A stretch of 64,000 nt of DNA from Bisporella sp. PMI_857 (GCA_021307315.1 JAJSPD010000017.1:558001-622000), one strand, 5' to 3'; positions 1 through 13,577 are shown, counted from the stretch's first letter. Numbers and translations: made by a program. The notes: a model not told the origin generated them from the letters alone.

Positions 1-1128
1 AATTGTGGCGGAGAAAGCCTCTGTTTTCTGAGTAGTATTCCAAATCATCACGACCGGAGATACAAGATGACGGGGATGGCCTCCTCATGAGCGTAGAGTT
101 TACGAGCAAGAGCAAGAGGCTGTCGTCGCCATGTCTAGATCAAAGATTACTTAAAACGACCGCTATACTACATATCAAATGCAAAAAAATCCAGTCTATT
201 CTCCCTCCTACAAGACTTTTAGTACGAGTTCGAGAGGTTTAGTGGGGCGCCAAGTATCAGTCACTGGCCTCAAACAATACAGCTTCCTGAATCCTAATCC
301 CATCATCCACTTCCACGGCCACGACTTTGCCGACCCTCCCGTGCGCGTTAGGCCAAAGGGGGGCAGCAAACTGACAAAACCGGGAAGCTGCTGCTACAGT
401 GCAGGACAGTAAACGAGGTTGCACATTCACTACTACTACTAATACTACTGTACCCCAAGGCCTAGCCCCAGCCCCAGCCCCAGCCTAGCCCTAAGCCTAA
501 GCCTAAGCCTAAGCTTGAGCCTAAAGCCCAAAGCCATCTACTCCGCCTTCCCTTGAGCAAACACCAAACTTTCCTTTCCCATGGTAAACGTTAAAAGTAT
601 TAACCTGACTGCGACAATACCACCATCAAAAGTCAGTTTCGCAAACATCTGATTGCAAACAGCCTTCAGCTACTCTGCTCTTTTGAATCTTCCGAAACCA
701 GAGATTTGTTTGCGGGTTATCAACAGGGTCCTTCCCCATTTCCAGCCTTCCCAAGAGGACGGCGATAGCCCCCCCGACGGCTTGCTCGCCCGCTAAAACT
801 ACTACCACCTGAGACCACCCCAATACCAAACCTTCTGTTCCCGTCAACAAAGAAAAATCTGGGCCCTGCACTCTGGACACTGCACCACATCACCACACAT
901 AGCATACCTTTTCTTCTGGATGGAGGAAAGCGAATCCAAAGGCTTGATATAATCCCCCGTTCCACTGAACGTGGAGAGCGCACCAGGTCGACCATCAAGA
1001 AAGGCAATTCATTGCGGTCGGTTGTTCCCTCTGCCACGCCAGGATTGATTTCCCTAGTAAACTCGGCACGTCCGTTCGCCTGTTTGTATTACGCCGCATC
1101 TCCGCATTTTGATTTGATCGTCGAAGTC
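1..1128. other. Upstream region of the RING gene, no gene recognised
   Basis: No open frame here has convincing protein character. The stretch holds a (TAC)n-like run near 430-450 and a compound hexanucleotide repeat at about 464-529. It probably contains the promoter and 5' untranslated region of the RING-finger gene that starts at 1129. The far left edge could include the end of a neighbouring gene that cannot be judged from this window. Confidence 0.5.
464..529. repeat. Compound hexanucleotide repeat (CCCCAG)n/(CCTAAG)n
   Basis: About three copies of CCCCAG run directly into about four copies of CCTAAG, followed by decayed copies (CTTGAG, CCTAAA). It is a simple-sequence tract in non-coding DNA. 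The CCTAAG unit is close to, but not the same as, the fungal telomere unit CCCTAA, so I do not call it an interstitial telomere. Confidence 0.8.
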
Positions 1129-2549
1129 ATGCCCTTTGTCCATCAAATCATTCAGACACTGTACTCTGTCCAGCTCGATAAACGGAATCTGGGGACTGGC
1201 ACCTCCTCTCCTTCACCGACCGCAGTTTTGCAGACGACCTCGCCGTCACCCACGCAGACGATGGCACAACAGAATAATGGGGGCGGCACCAGCTCACCCC
1301 TTCTCTTCTTCGTAGCATTAGGGTTCGGGGTGGTCTTCACCAATTTATGGTAAGCTGGAATTGATGTGCGATTTGAGGGTGACCGACTAATAGTTGGTGC
1401 AAAAGGATTATCGTGGGAGTCAAGTACTGCTTTCGTTACAATGCTCGGAATCGAGCGATTCGAAATGGCGAAGACCCCGATCCCATCGGGTTGGAGAATA
1501 TGCCAGCACGGCCCCATCGGCGGCGGAGAGAAAAGAAACTGATGACAATGGATGAGGTCAATGAGCGATTCCCATTGATCAAGTATAAAAATTGGGTGAT
1601 GAGTCGTGCCAGCGAGGGGTTGCCAACCGCGGGCGGCGTGACTGCACCACCTAGTCGTACACCCAGTGTGAGAAATGCTGAGGGGACGACACCATCGCAG
1701 CAAGCCACAAGGACTTCTGTTGATACTCGGCCCGAGACTGGGATGTCCAAGGAAGCTACATCGGCTCATCCTGTTGGAGACTCCAAAGGCCCTGCAGAAA
1801 CGCCTGTGGAGAAAGGAGCTCCCGAGGAGTCAAATCACCTACAGCAAGTGCAAACGACTGCAAGCACGGTCGATAAGCACGGCACCAGAACTAGCGAGGA
1901 CGACGAAGATGAGGATGATGATCACATTCATACGGCGGTGCCACCTGAGCTGCTCACGAATCCAGGAGATGCCTGTGCGATTTGTATAGATACGCTAGAA
2001 GATGATGACGAGATCCGTGGATTGACCTGTGGTCACGCATTCCATGCTGGATGTTTGGATCCATGGCTGACAAGTCGTCGTGCCTGCTGCCCGCTCTGCA
2101 AAGCCGACTATTATGTGCCCAAACCTCGACCCGAAGGCGAGGCAGCGGAGGCAGATCGAACCGGCAGAAGAGGCAACCGAACCCCCCAAGCCCCCCCGGC
2201 CGCATGGACGGGTGGCATCCGCAGTGGTCGTGGCTTCATCATTCCGGGAAGATTTGCCTACCCAGCTGACTACGATAGCTCTAGAGCAGCACGAAGAGCC
2301 CGCCGACATCAAGCACGAGCGAATGGTGCTTCGGTCCCGCCACCTGCAGAAGCAGATCCAGCCGTAGAACCTGTCCGAACTGAGAGTGCGGTCAATACAA
2401 GCAGATGGAGACCGAGAATCGCCAATCCATTCAGCAATCTTCATATGCCCAGCCTTCCAGGTCGCCGCCGACAACAGGATCCTGAACAGTCCAATGCGGA
2501 TCCAACACCTGCTCAGCTCGAAGCTGGCCGTGCACCCGCCTCGTCATGA
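1129..2549 (+). CDS. Membrane-anchored RING-H2 finger protein, probable E3 ubiquitin ligase
   Basis: Two exons, 1129-1349 and 1406-2549, predict 454 residues. The intron joins TG|G of a Trp codon and restores the frame. A Ser/Thr/Pro-rich N-terminus precedes one transmembrane helix at about residues 57-81, then a basic stretch (RRRREKK), an acidic run (SEDDEDEDDD) and a RING-H2 domain at about 264-305 with Cys-x2-Cys, Cys-x-His-x2-His-x2-Cys and a final Cys-x2-Cys. The tail is Arg/Pro-rich. This is the layout of single-pass ubiquitin ligases that act at endomembranes. The start is the first ATG in frame; the frame is open further upstream but only with non-ATG codons. RING assignment is firm, substrate and compartment unknown. 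Confidence 0.85.
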
Positions 2550-3535
2550 GCGAACGCATGCAAAAGATTGTGGCCAGAATCCCATAAAACCCTTTGTCAG
2601 CTTGGCAACAACGAGCCTGAGGGACCGAAGCATCTGCCTGCTCCCTCTGAGAGAACAGGATTTGTCGATAGTGTCGACCACATCGATTGTACATAGCCGC
2701 CCTCTTTTATCATCTCTATGCATACGGAGCTGCGCCTTACGAAATTTCTCCAACATTGCGTCTGTCTTTTTAGCGATATTTCTAGTCTATTTTGGGGGGA
2801 AAGGTAATCTGGCGGGTCGATACACATGCGATGGACCAGGCCGGGTTTGGAGTTCACCGTGTCGGTGTTTCATTAGTATTGCGGGCAATTGTGGCATGAG
2901 CATTAAATGATAGCACGGGGTTTATGATGGAAGCAAAAGATATCGATCATAAGCAGCTATCATCAGAGATCAGTGAGGATCTAATATGAGCAGACATAGC
3001 GTATAGCACGAAGAATATAGCACCATTAGCTTGGTAATTTGTGTCTACATTGTGAGGCTCGAGCCTCCTTTACGATGGCTTGTTAGGATGATCTTCTCGT
3101 CCTGATTTGAGATGTTCCCATACCTAGGAAATGTTGATCGTGTTTTTTAGACGCCCGATCAAGAACTGGGGTGTGGTCATAATGCTAGACACCGATGTCT
3201 AGATCCGTAGAATTTTGGTACAATACTCTAACCAAAATAATGTGCCACATAGGGTGACTTCGTAATGATCAACTCCAAAAATACCAATCATCACGATACA
3301 CATATATTTATTGTCAGTCTTTGCTGAGATCCTGGTAGCCTTGCAAGGCAGCCCAGCCTCTCTTTCGGTGAGTGGAACCGAAGTGGGGCCAATAGTTTCA
3401 CGTGAGACGGAGCCTTCTAGAAAGTTGAACTTCGAAGTTGAGGTAAATCTACTTGTGTCGCCCACAGATTATTTCTTCTGGAATTTCACGCTCAAAAGTT
3501 CTGCTCAATTTCAATTCTTCATTTAATCTCTCGCA
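2550..3535. other. Intergenic region between the RING gene and sti1
   Basis: It contains the 3' flank of the RING gene and the promoter of sti1. Apart from the heat-shock-like palindrome at 3415-3422 and a CACGTG at 3399-3404, I see no gene or repeat here. Confidence 0.5.
3414..3428 (+). promoter_or_regulatory. Candidate heat shock element upstream of sti1
   Basis: A perfect nTTCnnGAAn palindrome (TTCTAGAA core at 3415-3422) is followed in the right 5-bp register by an imperfect third unit (TTG instead of TTC at 3425-3427). It lies about 115-120 bp upstream of the sti1 start codon. Hsf1 binds such arrays, and STI1 is a known heat-inducible co-chaperone gene in yeast. The site is seen; its function is inferred. 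Confidence 0.5.
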
Positions 3536-5487
3536 ATGGCGGACGATCTCAAGGCAAAAGGAAATGCTGCCATCAAGGCTCAAAACTTTGACGAGGCTGT
3601 GTATGTACAATTCGTTCCTGTTTGTTGGAGCAGTGTGAGAGCTAGCTTTGGGCTCAGAAGCATGATCTTGAGGCTTTATGGCTATGGACTAACATGTGGA
3701 CAGCAAATACTTCACAGAAGCGATCGAACTGCAACCCACCAACCATATTCTCTACTCCAATCGATCTGCTGCCTACGCCTCCAAGAAAGACTATGAGAAC
3801 GCTGAGAAAGATGCCCAGAAGACCACAGAGCTCGAGCCTACCTGGGCCAAGGGATGGGGACGGTTGGGGGCTGCGAAGCATGGATTGGGAGATCTTTTGG
3901 GAGCCCATGATGCGTACGAAGAGGGAATAAAGCTGGACCCAAACAATGCGCAGAACAAGTCGGGTCTTGCTGCTGTGAAGCGGGCGATAGATGCAGAGGC
4001 CAAAGCAGGTATGGATATCTTTCAGTCATCTCAGTCCTATTCTGACGTGAACCCCTAGATGGCGTTACAGGAGATCCCACACAGGGCTTTGGAAACATGT
4101 TCAGTGATCCTCAGCTGTTTCAAAAGCTCGCTGCGAACCCGAAGACTTCCAAACTCCTCAGCGACGCATCGTTCATGCAGAAGCTCCAGTATATGCAGAA
4201 GAACCCTAATGATACCACCGCCATGTTCAACGATCCGCGAATGATCTCGGTGCTGGGTGTGCTGATGGGGATCGATATGGATATGATGGCCGGTGCCCCT
4301 CCAGGAGCGAATCCAAGTGCGTCCCAAGCTGGGGCCGAGCCTGAAGAAGACGTACCCATGAAAGACGCTCCCCCTTTGAAGAAAGAGGCTGCTCCGGAGC
4401 CAGAGCCGGAGCCGGAACCAGAGGATGAAGAGGCGAAGGCGAAGGCCCAGGCAAAGGAGGAAGCAGAGAAAGAAAAGGCGCTTGGGACCGAGAACTATAA
4501 GAAGCGAAATTTTGACGAAGCGATCTCGCACTACACCAAAGCTTGGGAGCTGCACAAGGATATCACGTACCTGAACAACCTTGGAGCTGCCAACTACGAG
4601 AAGGGAGACTATGAGGCCGCGATCAAGGCATGCGAGCAGGCGATTACTGAGGGACGTGAAATCTATGCGGATTTCAAAATGATCGCCAAGGCATACGCAC
4701 GTATTGGGTCGGCGCAGGAGAAACTTGGCAATGAGGACAAAGCCATTGAGCATTACAAGAAGTCTCTCACCGAGCACCGAACCCCAGAAGTTGTGAAGAA
4801 GCTGCGCACCGCCGAGAACAACAAGATTGAGAACGCGAAGAAAGCCTATATCGACCCAGAGAAGGCCGAAGCAGCACGTGTTCTTGGTAACGACAAATTC
4901 AAGGCAGCAGACTGGCCAGGCGCGATCGAGGCATACAGCGAAATGATTAAGCGTGCTCCAGAAGACGCGAAAGGATACAGCAACCGTGCCGCGGCCTTCA
5001 TCAAGCTGCTCGAGTTCCCCAGTGCTATTGATGACTGTAATGCGGCAATTAAGCGGGATCCGAAGTTTATCAGAGCATATCTACGCAAGGCGCAAGCATA
5101 CTTCGGCATGAGAGAGTACTCAAAGTGCCTTGATGTCTGCACCGAGGCTAGCGAGGTTGACGAGACCAAGGCCAATGCTCGTGAGATTGAACAGCAACAA
5201 CAAAAGGCATATGCGGCCATGTACTCGGCACGGGATAACGAGACGGAGGAGCAGACCAAGGAGAGAATCCAAAAGGATCCTGAGGTATGTCCCATCATAT
5301 GACGGGTTTGACGGGATTGGCTAACCACAAACAGATTATGGCTATCATGCAGGACCCGGTCATGAACAGCATTCTCCAACAAGCTCAAGGTGACCCTGCT
5401 GCGCTTCAAGAACACATGAAGAACGCCTCGATCAAGGCCAAGGTGCAGAAACTCATTGCTGCCGGTGTGATCCGGGTGGGACGCTGA
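3536..5487 (+). CDS. sti1: Hsp90/Hsp70 organising co-chaperone Sti1 (Hop)
   Basis: Four exons (3536-3600, 3704-4008, 4059-5284, 5335-5487) give 582 residues, close to yeast Sti1 (589). The order is TPR1 (about 5-110), an aspartate/proline DP1 domain (about 135-195), an acidic linker with a Pro-Glu repeat (about 236-246), TPR2A and TPR2B (about 262-515), and a C-terminal DP2 domain (about 533-582, MQDPVMNSILQQ). TPR1 and TPR2B dock the Hsp70 C-terminus and TPR2A docks Hsp90, so the protein hands clients from Hsp70 to Hsp90 in the cytosol. All three introns have GT..AG ends and keep the frame. It is convergent with the HMG-CoA reductase gene. Confidence 0.95.
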
Positions 5488-6608
5488 AGGATAATGGAGG
5501 AAGATTTGATGGAGATGAACGACAGACGATCTGGGGAGGATATTTGACGAAGAACATGAGATCCCCCAAAAAGGAATCGATTCTCTGCCAGATGTAATAT
5601 ATGATCTGCTTACTGGGCTTTAGCGTAGTCATGAATTCATCAAACATAACCGATATTTGGGTCTCTTTAAATTCTTTGGGCAAAATTGTACCTCAGCATA
5701 AGTAAGCGTTGAGAGCGCGCCCCAGCATTCTGATCTCACGCGATGAAGCCATCTCTCTCGATATTTCGTGCTCTCAAGCTGCATCCCACCCCTCGCCTTC
5801 CCGCCACCCAAGCCAAAGGAAGGGGGGGGGGGAAACAACGGCACCCCAGCCTGGCAATGGCCATCCGGCCGGGGATACCTGGTTCAAAACCCTCTTTGAC
5901 ATGGAAACCTCCTTTTGTCATTCTTTCCCTCTCTCTCTGCCCTTTCTTTCTTCGGCGCCAGGTGATTCGCTACAGGACCACAAGGGGACGTCCTGGTCCA
6001 TCCGCAGCGGGAAATATACGTTACGCGGGATCATAGGTGGGAAGCGGGGAGAAAGGGTGAGGCGCTGATCCAGAGGGGAATTTTTTTTTTAAAAAATAGG
6101 AAGTGCGGAAGGGGAGGGATAGGATGTCCATGATCTGCGCGTGGTAGTACAGCTTTGTGGTTGGATTCTTGGGTTGGGGCAACGGCGTCGTATGCTCTGT
6201 GATGGGGGGATATTATATCTAGGTGGTGAATTTATGGAGAGTCTCTCGGACATAGGCTCCTGACCTCTCGCACCATGGTCTATCAAGATACCTTGTAGAC
6301 TTGCTTCCCGATACTCGAACCCTGTTGGATAACACAGGACTGAACAAATGTTCGGAAATTCACAGATCAGACGAAGCACCTAAAGAAGTGTTTGTATAAA
6401 GCGGCGCTCTATCAGGGCTAATATTAGTTTCATCTACAATTTTATGTTTCTTTGCCGCCCGCAGTCAATCTATACCACAAGCCTAGGAACTGCTCCTTGG
6501 CTATAACTTATACTGAAAGAAATTCTGTGTATTATGTCGGCTAGCTTTGCTCAACAAGCAGATATATGTCCACCGAAACTCTATCCCATGCATTATCTAT
6601 CAGTCTAT
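5488..6608. other. Convergent intergenic region, simple-sequence tracts only
   Basis: This is the shared 3' flank of sti1 (plus) and HMG-CoA reductase (minus). It contains an 11-base G run at 5822-5832 and a T10A6 tract at 6081-6096. Short open frames occur but none has recognisable protein features. Confidence 0.5.
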
Positions 6609-9600
6609 TTATTTGGCGCCTGGCGGCAGTCTCTCGACCGCAGCGGACGACCGTGTCATGGCTAACCCAGTCCTCTCTTGGATGGATCGCATGGCCGATG
6701 TAACTGGTGTTACCGCCCCGCTGGGTGCGGGAGTGGTCGTGCGCGAAGCTGGAGCACTTCTGTTGTGCGCCATATGGCTTTGAACGAGATGGCCAGCTGC
6801 GAGAGCAGAGCATAATGAAAGTTCTCCGGCAAGCACGCCTGCACATACAATACGTGCAAGTTTTTGCGCGTTTTTACCGGGAGTTGTTGGGTGTGACCCT
6901 CTGACGCCAAGCATATCGAGCATGGCGCCTTGTGGTTCCAGAATAGTACCACCACCAAGAGTGCCGACTTCGATGGAAGGCATTGATACCGTAATTTGGA
7001 GGCTTCCGCGTAGACTAGATGACTGTTAGTAACAAATCGAGCCTCTGGTTTTTGGACTCACTTCTTCATTTGGGTAATGCAGTTGCTACTCTCAACATTC
7101 TGGGCGGGATCCTGACCAGTGGCTAGGAAAATGGCTGTCACGATGTTGGCGGCATGGGCGTTGAAGCCACCAATGCTTCCAGCCATTGCGCTTCCAACGA
7201 GATTCTTTGCGACGTTCAACTCAACCAGGGCGTCAACATCGCATTTCAGGACCTTTTTGACTACATCAGCGGGAATAATAGCCTCGGCAACGACACTCTT
7301 GCCCCGTCCCTCAATCCAGTTAATCGCAGCGGGCTTCTTATCGGTACAGAAATTGCCCGATACGGAGATGATGAACATATCCTCAAAGCCACTTTCACGC
7401 ATGACACTCAAGGCATGCTCGACGCCCTTGGAAATCATGTTCATTCCCATCGCATCACCGGTGGTGGTCTTGAATCGAGGATAAAGGTACGTCCCGGCCA
7501 GAGCGGTCTTGATAGATGAAAGACGAGCGAAACGGCTCGTCGAGTTGAAAGCCTTAGACATGGTCTTCTGGCCTTCCTCGGAGTCAAGCCAAAGCTTCGC
7601 AGCCCCAGCGCGTTCGAGAGTTTCAAAACTGATACAAGGACCACGAGTCATCCCATCACCAGTCAACATTGTGATCGCACCGCCACCCGAGTTGATTGCC
7701 TTAGCTCCACGGCTGGTACTCGCAACCAAGACTCCTTCCGTTGTAGCCATCGGAAGGAAGAAGCTTTGCCCATCAATGACAATGGGGCCAGCCAAACCAA
7801 CGGGCAAGGGCATATACCCAATGACATTCTCGCAACAGGCTCCTAACACGCGATCATAATCGAAATGCTGATACGGAAGTTTTGAGGATTCTAAGCGACT
7901 GGTAAGTTCTTGCGTAGCAGCTGTCCGTGCAATAATAGATCTTCGGATCTTGACCGCGCGAGTGCAATTCTTTAAAGTTTTCTCCAAAGCATACCCCGGA
8001 ATCCGGCCCTCTAAGGATAACTCGATCAGCTCTTTATCCGTAAGCTCATGTGCTCGCTTATCGCGAAGCATTTGCTCGACCTGGGCCGGGGTCCGGCGGA
8101 TGGCGGGCGAGACTTCGGGGGCCCTCATGGTCAAGCCCTCATCCTCATCATCGGTGGTAGCAGGAGTTGGCGGTGCAAGATGCTCCTCACCATCAATGGC
8201 AGGGAGCCTGAGCATCGGAGTACTTTGCGCATTATTGAAATTTTGTGCTTTGTCAAGCTCCTCCGCATCTACTGCATGGTGCGGCGGGAGCTGCAGTGGC
8301 TCTTTTGACACCCATCTCGCCGCGTTGAACAAATATCCGTTTAAGACCACACTCAAAACGAGGGCCACGATGATCCACTTGGATAGGATCGGATCTTCCA
8401 GGCTCTTGAGAAGAGTGTTCACATACTCGCCATAGTCGGAGTCTGCCGGTGCGGAGATGGGACTGTGTTGATGACTTAATTTCGGGCTAGCATAGTGGAT
8501 CGAGGGATACTCCAGTTCATATTTAATAGGGTTCAGAACGGTCACAAAGGTCGACTTGTTACTAGATTTCGCAGCCTCGAAGACAGCATCGAGCCCATTC
8601 GATGCAACCTTGAATGGGTCCAAAGGCGGTGGTGCCGTGACGCTCGAAAATCCTGCTCCAGAAAGCCCGGTTACAGTTGGCAGTTGCGCATTACTCTTTC
8701 CGCCACGGAACGGTATGGTAAGTAGGTTGATAGCATTAATAACCACAAATCCCGTGACCATCAGGACCTTGAACTTTGGCACACTGCTCTCCTTAACCTT
8801 TTTGCCGAAAATGTTTGCATCAGCACCATCTTTTCCAACCCCGAGCCAATCATTGTTTCGGGCCACATTCTCCGCGACCTTTTGACTAATTCCGTCATCC
8901 TCCAGGGCCTGGCGGAGCGAAATATGGCTTTTGATCCGGTTAATTTCCAGCTTGATGCACAAGATCGCGGTGTAGAACGTGAACAGGAGCAGACAATCAA
9001 AGAACAGGATCCAGGCTGCGAGGAAGCAGAATTGCTGTAGGCCCCCTTGCACGCCAGAAGCAGCCCCTGCGACCAAAATCAGAATCTCGACCGCGTAGTC
9101 ACGGATGATGCCAAAGCCCTTTTCACGGATGGCAACTTGAAGTGCGTGCTGGATCGAGGTTGGCAGCCCACCGTCCTTGGGCTCCTTCCTCGGTTTCGGG
9201 CTTCCCTCAGATATCCGTGTAGCAAGTGCCGCAGTTAAGACCGCTTTGGTAAGCACAATGGCCTTTTCAAAGCCAATAGTAACAACCAAGAATGGCAAGC
9301 CTTCGGAAAGCAAGACCATGTTCATCGGGACTCCCAATTTAATCGTCACAACGAGGCCGAAGAGAAATGCAAAACAAGACGAGAACAGCGTTGTGGCAAA
9401 GAGCCAGAAGTTGGAGCCCATGCGCCGCATTGAGACAAACAGCGAGACAAACGTCAAGTGCATCGACATGTATCCCAGCACCATGATGATGATATCCATC
9501 GTCTCGGCGTTCTTCACCAGGTCGATGAATTCGGTCCAAGCGTTCGCTGCCCAGTATCTGACGCTGTTGGAAGTCTCCTCCGCTCTTGCGGCCTTCATGA

Positions 9601-10249
9601 TCCACATCTTCTGCTCTTTCATCAGCTCTGCCCTAGATCCATGTTTTGCATTTTCGTCAGCAGGCGAGCTGGCCACCCCATTGGGAATCTCTTGCGTGTG
9701 GGCTAGAAATTCAGGGGCCTGGAAATAAGGAACGGAGAATGCGAGAGTACTGTCTTGAGAGAGTGGTGCCAAAGGATTTGAGGTCGATGGCAAAGCAGTA
9801 ATTGAAAGATTATGTGGTAGCGGAACGGTTTCTGCAAGCGGAGCATTCTGAGGAGAGTTGGTAGCCAATGAATCCGGGAAGACAAAGGTGAGGAGAGCCA
9901 GGTGATCCTCATCAGTTGGAATTGGGCTGTCATGATCGGTGGGCTGCCATTTCCATCCCGTCTCTTCTCCTACCCGTAATTGACGACTTCCTTCGATCAA
10001 TGAGCTCCAATGCGCCTTTCCAACACCATTTGTCTTCACCGTGCTGAAAATGCTGTTGTCAATCACACCAAGATATGAAGTGCTCGCAAGAACCGTCACG
10101 ATGACGACTGTGTGTATCGGGTGAAGATATGACCGACGAGATAACGTCTCAATCAATGGGGTGATCTTCTTATTCAACCATCCGGGTTTTTGAGGGACTT
10201 CGATCTTGGAAGTGCCGCGGAATCGCGAGGGAAGGAGAGTGTTGAGCAT
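6609..10249 (-). CDS. HMG-CoA reductase with sterol-sensing domain
   Basis: Two exons on the minus strand (10249-7062, 7014-6609; intron 7015-7061) predict 1197 residues. It reduces HMG-CoA to mevalonate with NADPH, the committed step of sterol and isoprenoid synthesis, in the ER membrane. The N-terminal half has several membrane helices with a sterol-sensing region (about residues 245-400). The catalytic half contains [12 protein letters not shown], the TTEG catalytic Glu near residue 837, DAMGMNM, GTLGGGT just after the intron, and the His of GHLVQSHM near residue 1135. The spliced junction ITQMK-N-LRGSLQ fits the family. The start is the first ATG in frame; no upstream exon is obvious. The first-exon loop carries an extra acidic insert, common in fungi. 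Confidence 0.96.
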
Positions 10250-13200
10250 GGTGGGCAAAATAGGTAGAGGTTCGTCGTCTACAATAACGCCATTGACCCG
10301 TACCAGTTTTAATGTTCCCTAGGAGAAGTGTCAGCCATGGTACGTAGCGATAAAGACATGCACCAATTGAATCTCGCAATGCTCAATCATGCCTGGCGTA
10401 ATGAGGTGCGACGATCTGCGATGTGCGATGTCGCAGTCAAATCGCCGTCGCGAGGATCTGTGCCCCACGATGGAGAATTTGGAAATTGCGAAAAAGACTC
10501 GCATGGAAGAACGATGCACAGCGTGGTGCAAACGCAATGAAGGGAGGAGTAAATGAAGCCTTTATGTTCATCACTACGAATCACCGATTACGACTCACGT
10601 TGTGTAATTTGCGGTGAAGCTTGCAGGTCCCGACCCTCTCAAGTTTTCTGCCAGATGTTGAAGGGGGACCTCTGGTGTTGAGAACCAGAGATAGAGCGTT
10701 GAAGAATGGAAGGGATGGGCAGTAATAGAGACTGGGAGGTCGGCGATTGAGGAGAGATACAAGAAACACGAACGTCGAGGGGTGAAGTGACGATGCAATT
10801 ATTAATCTCCAGAGAACTAAAACAAAGTAATGTAAAAGTTGCGGTGGCAGAGGCAGTGATCCCCAATTAACGCTAGTGTTGAACTGCAATCCCCCTGTTC
10901 CCCGCTAGGGTTAGGTATATTATATAAATATCCACTATTTTATGATAATATAATATCTTCAAAAAGCTGATATTTATTCCCATATATGCCAAGCTTCCAC
11001 TAGCTACTAATAGTATAAAACAGATATATAATACCTACATAATTTTGAGAATATTGGTGCATATTTTTATACATCACTAAATTTAAAAATTGTGTATACT
11101 ATTTTGTGTAAATGTATACATAACATTTGTATAACAAAAGTATACATGCATAAAAATATTTTTTAATACCTCCAAAGTGAATAAATGTATAGTTATAAGA
11201 ATCGCACCCTTAGCCCCCTCCATGGGACTCGGGCTAAGCCAGCCAGGGCTCAGTAAGCTGCAGAAGGCAGCCTAAAAGATCGGCATTCGGGGATTCATTG
11301 TTCAATCATATCAGCACCTCGGAAACCGGGCCACAAGCCGACTTGCTATTGTTCTTGGCTGACTATTATAGCGGCTGGTGCAATCCATGAAACGTCTTTA
11401 TCTAAAGTTGATGTCCAAACCATAATCCCGAGCTCAAGAACGACCATTGTTTAAAGTGAGCTCGAGTCAGAACCAATTTGGTCCAATGATGTCGGCCGTC
11501 ACCTGGCTGCTAATGGATGGGGTGATTGTAACTCTGGTTGTGATTCTGGGTAGACATGCATGCTGACCACGCTTCTGTGCCCCATGTTACTTGCCCGTTT
11601 CGCGCAGACCGGCTAAGACGAAGGATCATGTTGTCTGTACGGCTATCTCGTTACGCATATATCAATCACCCCTCGCGTATACCATAACTGTTACTGGCAG
11701 TGGGTAATCATTTTTGTTATCCCAGCGACATGTATCTCCGCTAACTGGTGGTCAATATCACTTGTACAAATAACGGAAGTCATATATCAAGGTATCTGGT
11801 AAGTCGGCAGCAATGTACTCATCATCCCAGGTTGTAAGCTCCCGCCGTCGCATTGCAATAACCACATTCGGGGTTGGAGAAACCCAGCCTTGATGCCGAC
11901 GTAATCTTATGGTGCCATGAACAGACGGACTCCCACCTTACGTGAGCCAGTATCTCTCCAACCGTGACAAATACATCTCCAGATAGTGGACCCTCTTAGC
12001 AATGGTGCCGTGCACTCGAACTTTTTGCTGCCTAGAAAGTCTTAAGTTCCTGAGCGTGGTAGGTTAAGTTTGTGCCAATGTATCAGCGATCAAAAATGAT
12101 ACCTGGTGTCAGAAATGCCGAAACCACTGCCAGCTGGAATCAGCTTACTTTGACGCAAGCCTCAACATGATGAAGAAGAGCAGAGGCATGGCTCGTCTGA
12201 TACAGCGTATAAGGCTGCCGGAAAATCTGTGCAGCGCTAGTACAAATGGGTCCCCAGATTGTCGCCACCAACCAAAAGCAAGCTGTGAATGCGTTTGGCA
12301 TAAATAACAAAAAACTGTCTCTAAATGCCCGAATGGTTTTCACCACTATAAAGCAAACATGACCCGAAAGTGTTAAAGTTCTGCACCTGTTGGTCAGGTG
12401 TTCCGCTCAAGGCAAAGCTTTTTGATGTATAGCTCTACGGACCCATGAATACCCCCCACGAACTTTCTTCTACTTGCATTTATTCCTTTCCAGGCACATG
12501 AACCTTATTGAGAATCTCGCATCGAAAACCTTTCTGCGACGACTCTATAAAACTTTAAATTTCTACCAGGAGAAAGTGCGTGACCATGCTCAAACCCCTC
12601 AGCACCCTTAACACCCTCAAAATGCCTCATGATCTCCAGGAGAGGTAAATAAGCTTCAGGGCACCCGAACAAAGGGGGCATGAACTACTCACGCAACAGA
12701 GGGGATTGCTGATACCCGGATGCCAAAACAAGATGGCACGTTAGGTGAGAAGTTCGCGGGAATCTTGCAGAATTTGCGACTTCGAGCATCTGCCTCAGCA
12801 ATCACGAATTCGATTCATGTTCGTCCGGGCAGGAACGAAAGAAATGGGAAGAAGGCAAATACAAAAAAAAAAAAAAAAAAGAGACGAAACGGTAAATTGG
12901 CGTTAGCTCATAACTGAGATAAGCAGTTACGCTCAGGAAGAGAGCACAGCACTGGCTGTAAGCGTCTTCCCATCATTCGGCCAAAGTCCCTCTCACATGA
13001 ACGCTGTCACGCAACTAGGTTTGTTAGAGGTGATGATGCAAAGAATGGTATAAAGCGCTTTCAAGGGAAATTTGGAGGTAAATAGGTGATCATAGACACG
13101 CTGAGGAAGTTCACGCAAAAGATCGAAGGATGATGAACTCATGACAGATGAGAAAGCACCCCTGCCAAGAACTCGCTTAGCTTCGAGGAGAGCTCTCCTT

Positions 13201-13577
13201 TCCTATTGATTGGAAGGATTCAGGATTACTTGGATGAGAGTTTTGATTCTCCTATTTATCAACTACTCATTCTAGCATCCCTCATACCGTCGTCTCATGA
13301 ATAACCGTGCAGTCATCCAACGTGTCTTCCCATGCTCTTACACTCCCCAAAAGTTCATCAAGTTCGTAACCTTATATGCACCACCCACACCTATGCCCTT
13401 CCTCAAATTTTCATTCCCATAATACAAAGGTTGAAGAAGATATCAGCGAAAAGGGTATTGACAAAATGCAGGAAACGATGCTATGTAAAATGCTGACCAT
13501 GGGTAACTGCCTCACTCATTTTTAAATGCTCTCAGAGCCTCGAGAGGTTGACACAATCCACCAATAATTCATCGTGG
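10250..13577. other. 3.3-kb gene-poor region upstream of HMG-CoA reductase
   Basis: It includes the promoter side of the reductase gene. A strongly AT-rich block (about 10910-11190, rich in TATAC/ATATT words) and an 18-base A run (12863-12880) stand out. No open frame has domain character. Part may be untranslated leader of the reductase, which is often long in fungi, but that cannot be shown here. Confidence 0.5.
12863..12880 (+). repeat. A18 homopolymer
   Basis: Eighteen consecutive adenines followed by a GA-rich stretch, in non-coding DNA. It could be a slippage tract or a decayed retroelement poly(A) tail; no retroelement coding sequence is visible beside it. Confidence 0.7.

Noticed and set aside
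464..529. Interstitial telomere repeat
   Set aside because: The unit is CCTAAG, not CCCTAA, and it grades into CCCCAG; it is ordinary simple-sequence DNA.
10910..11190. AT-rich block as a RIP-mutated transposon
   Set aside because: It is short, and no transposon coding remnant or terminal repeat could be seen; AT-richness alone is not enough.
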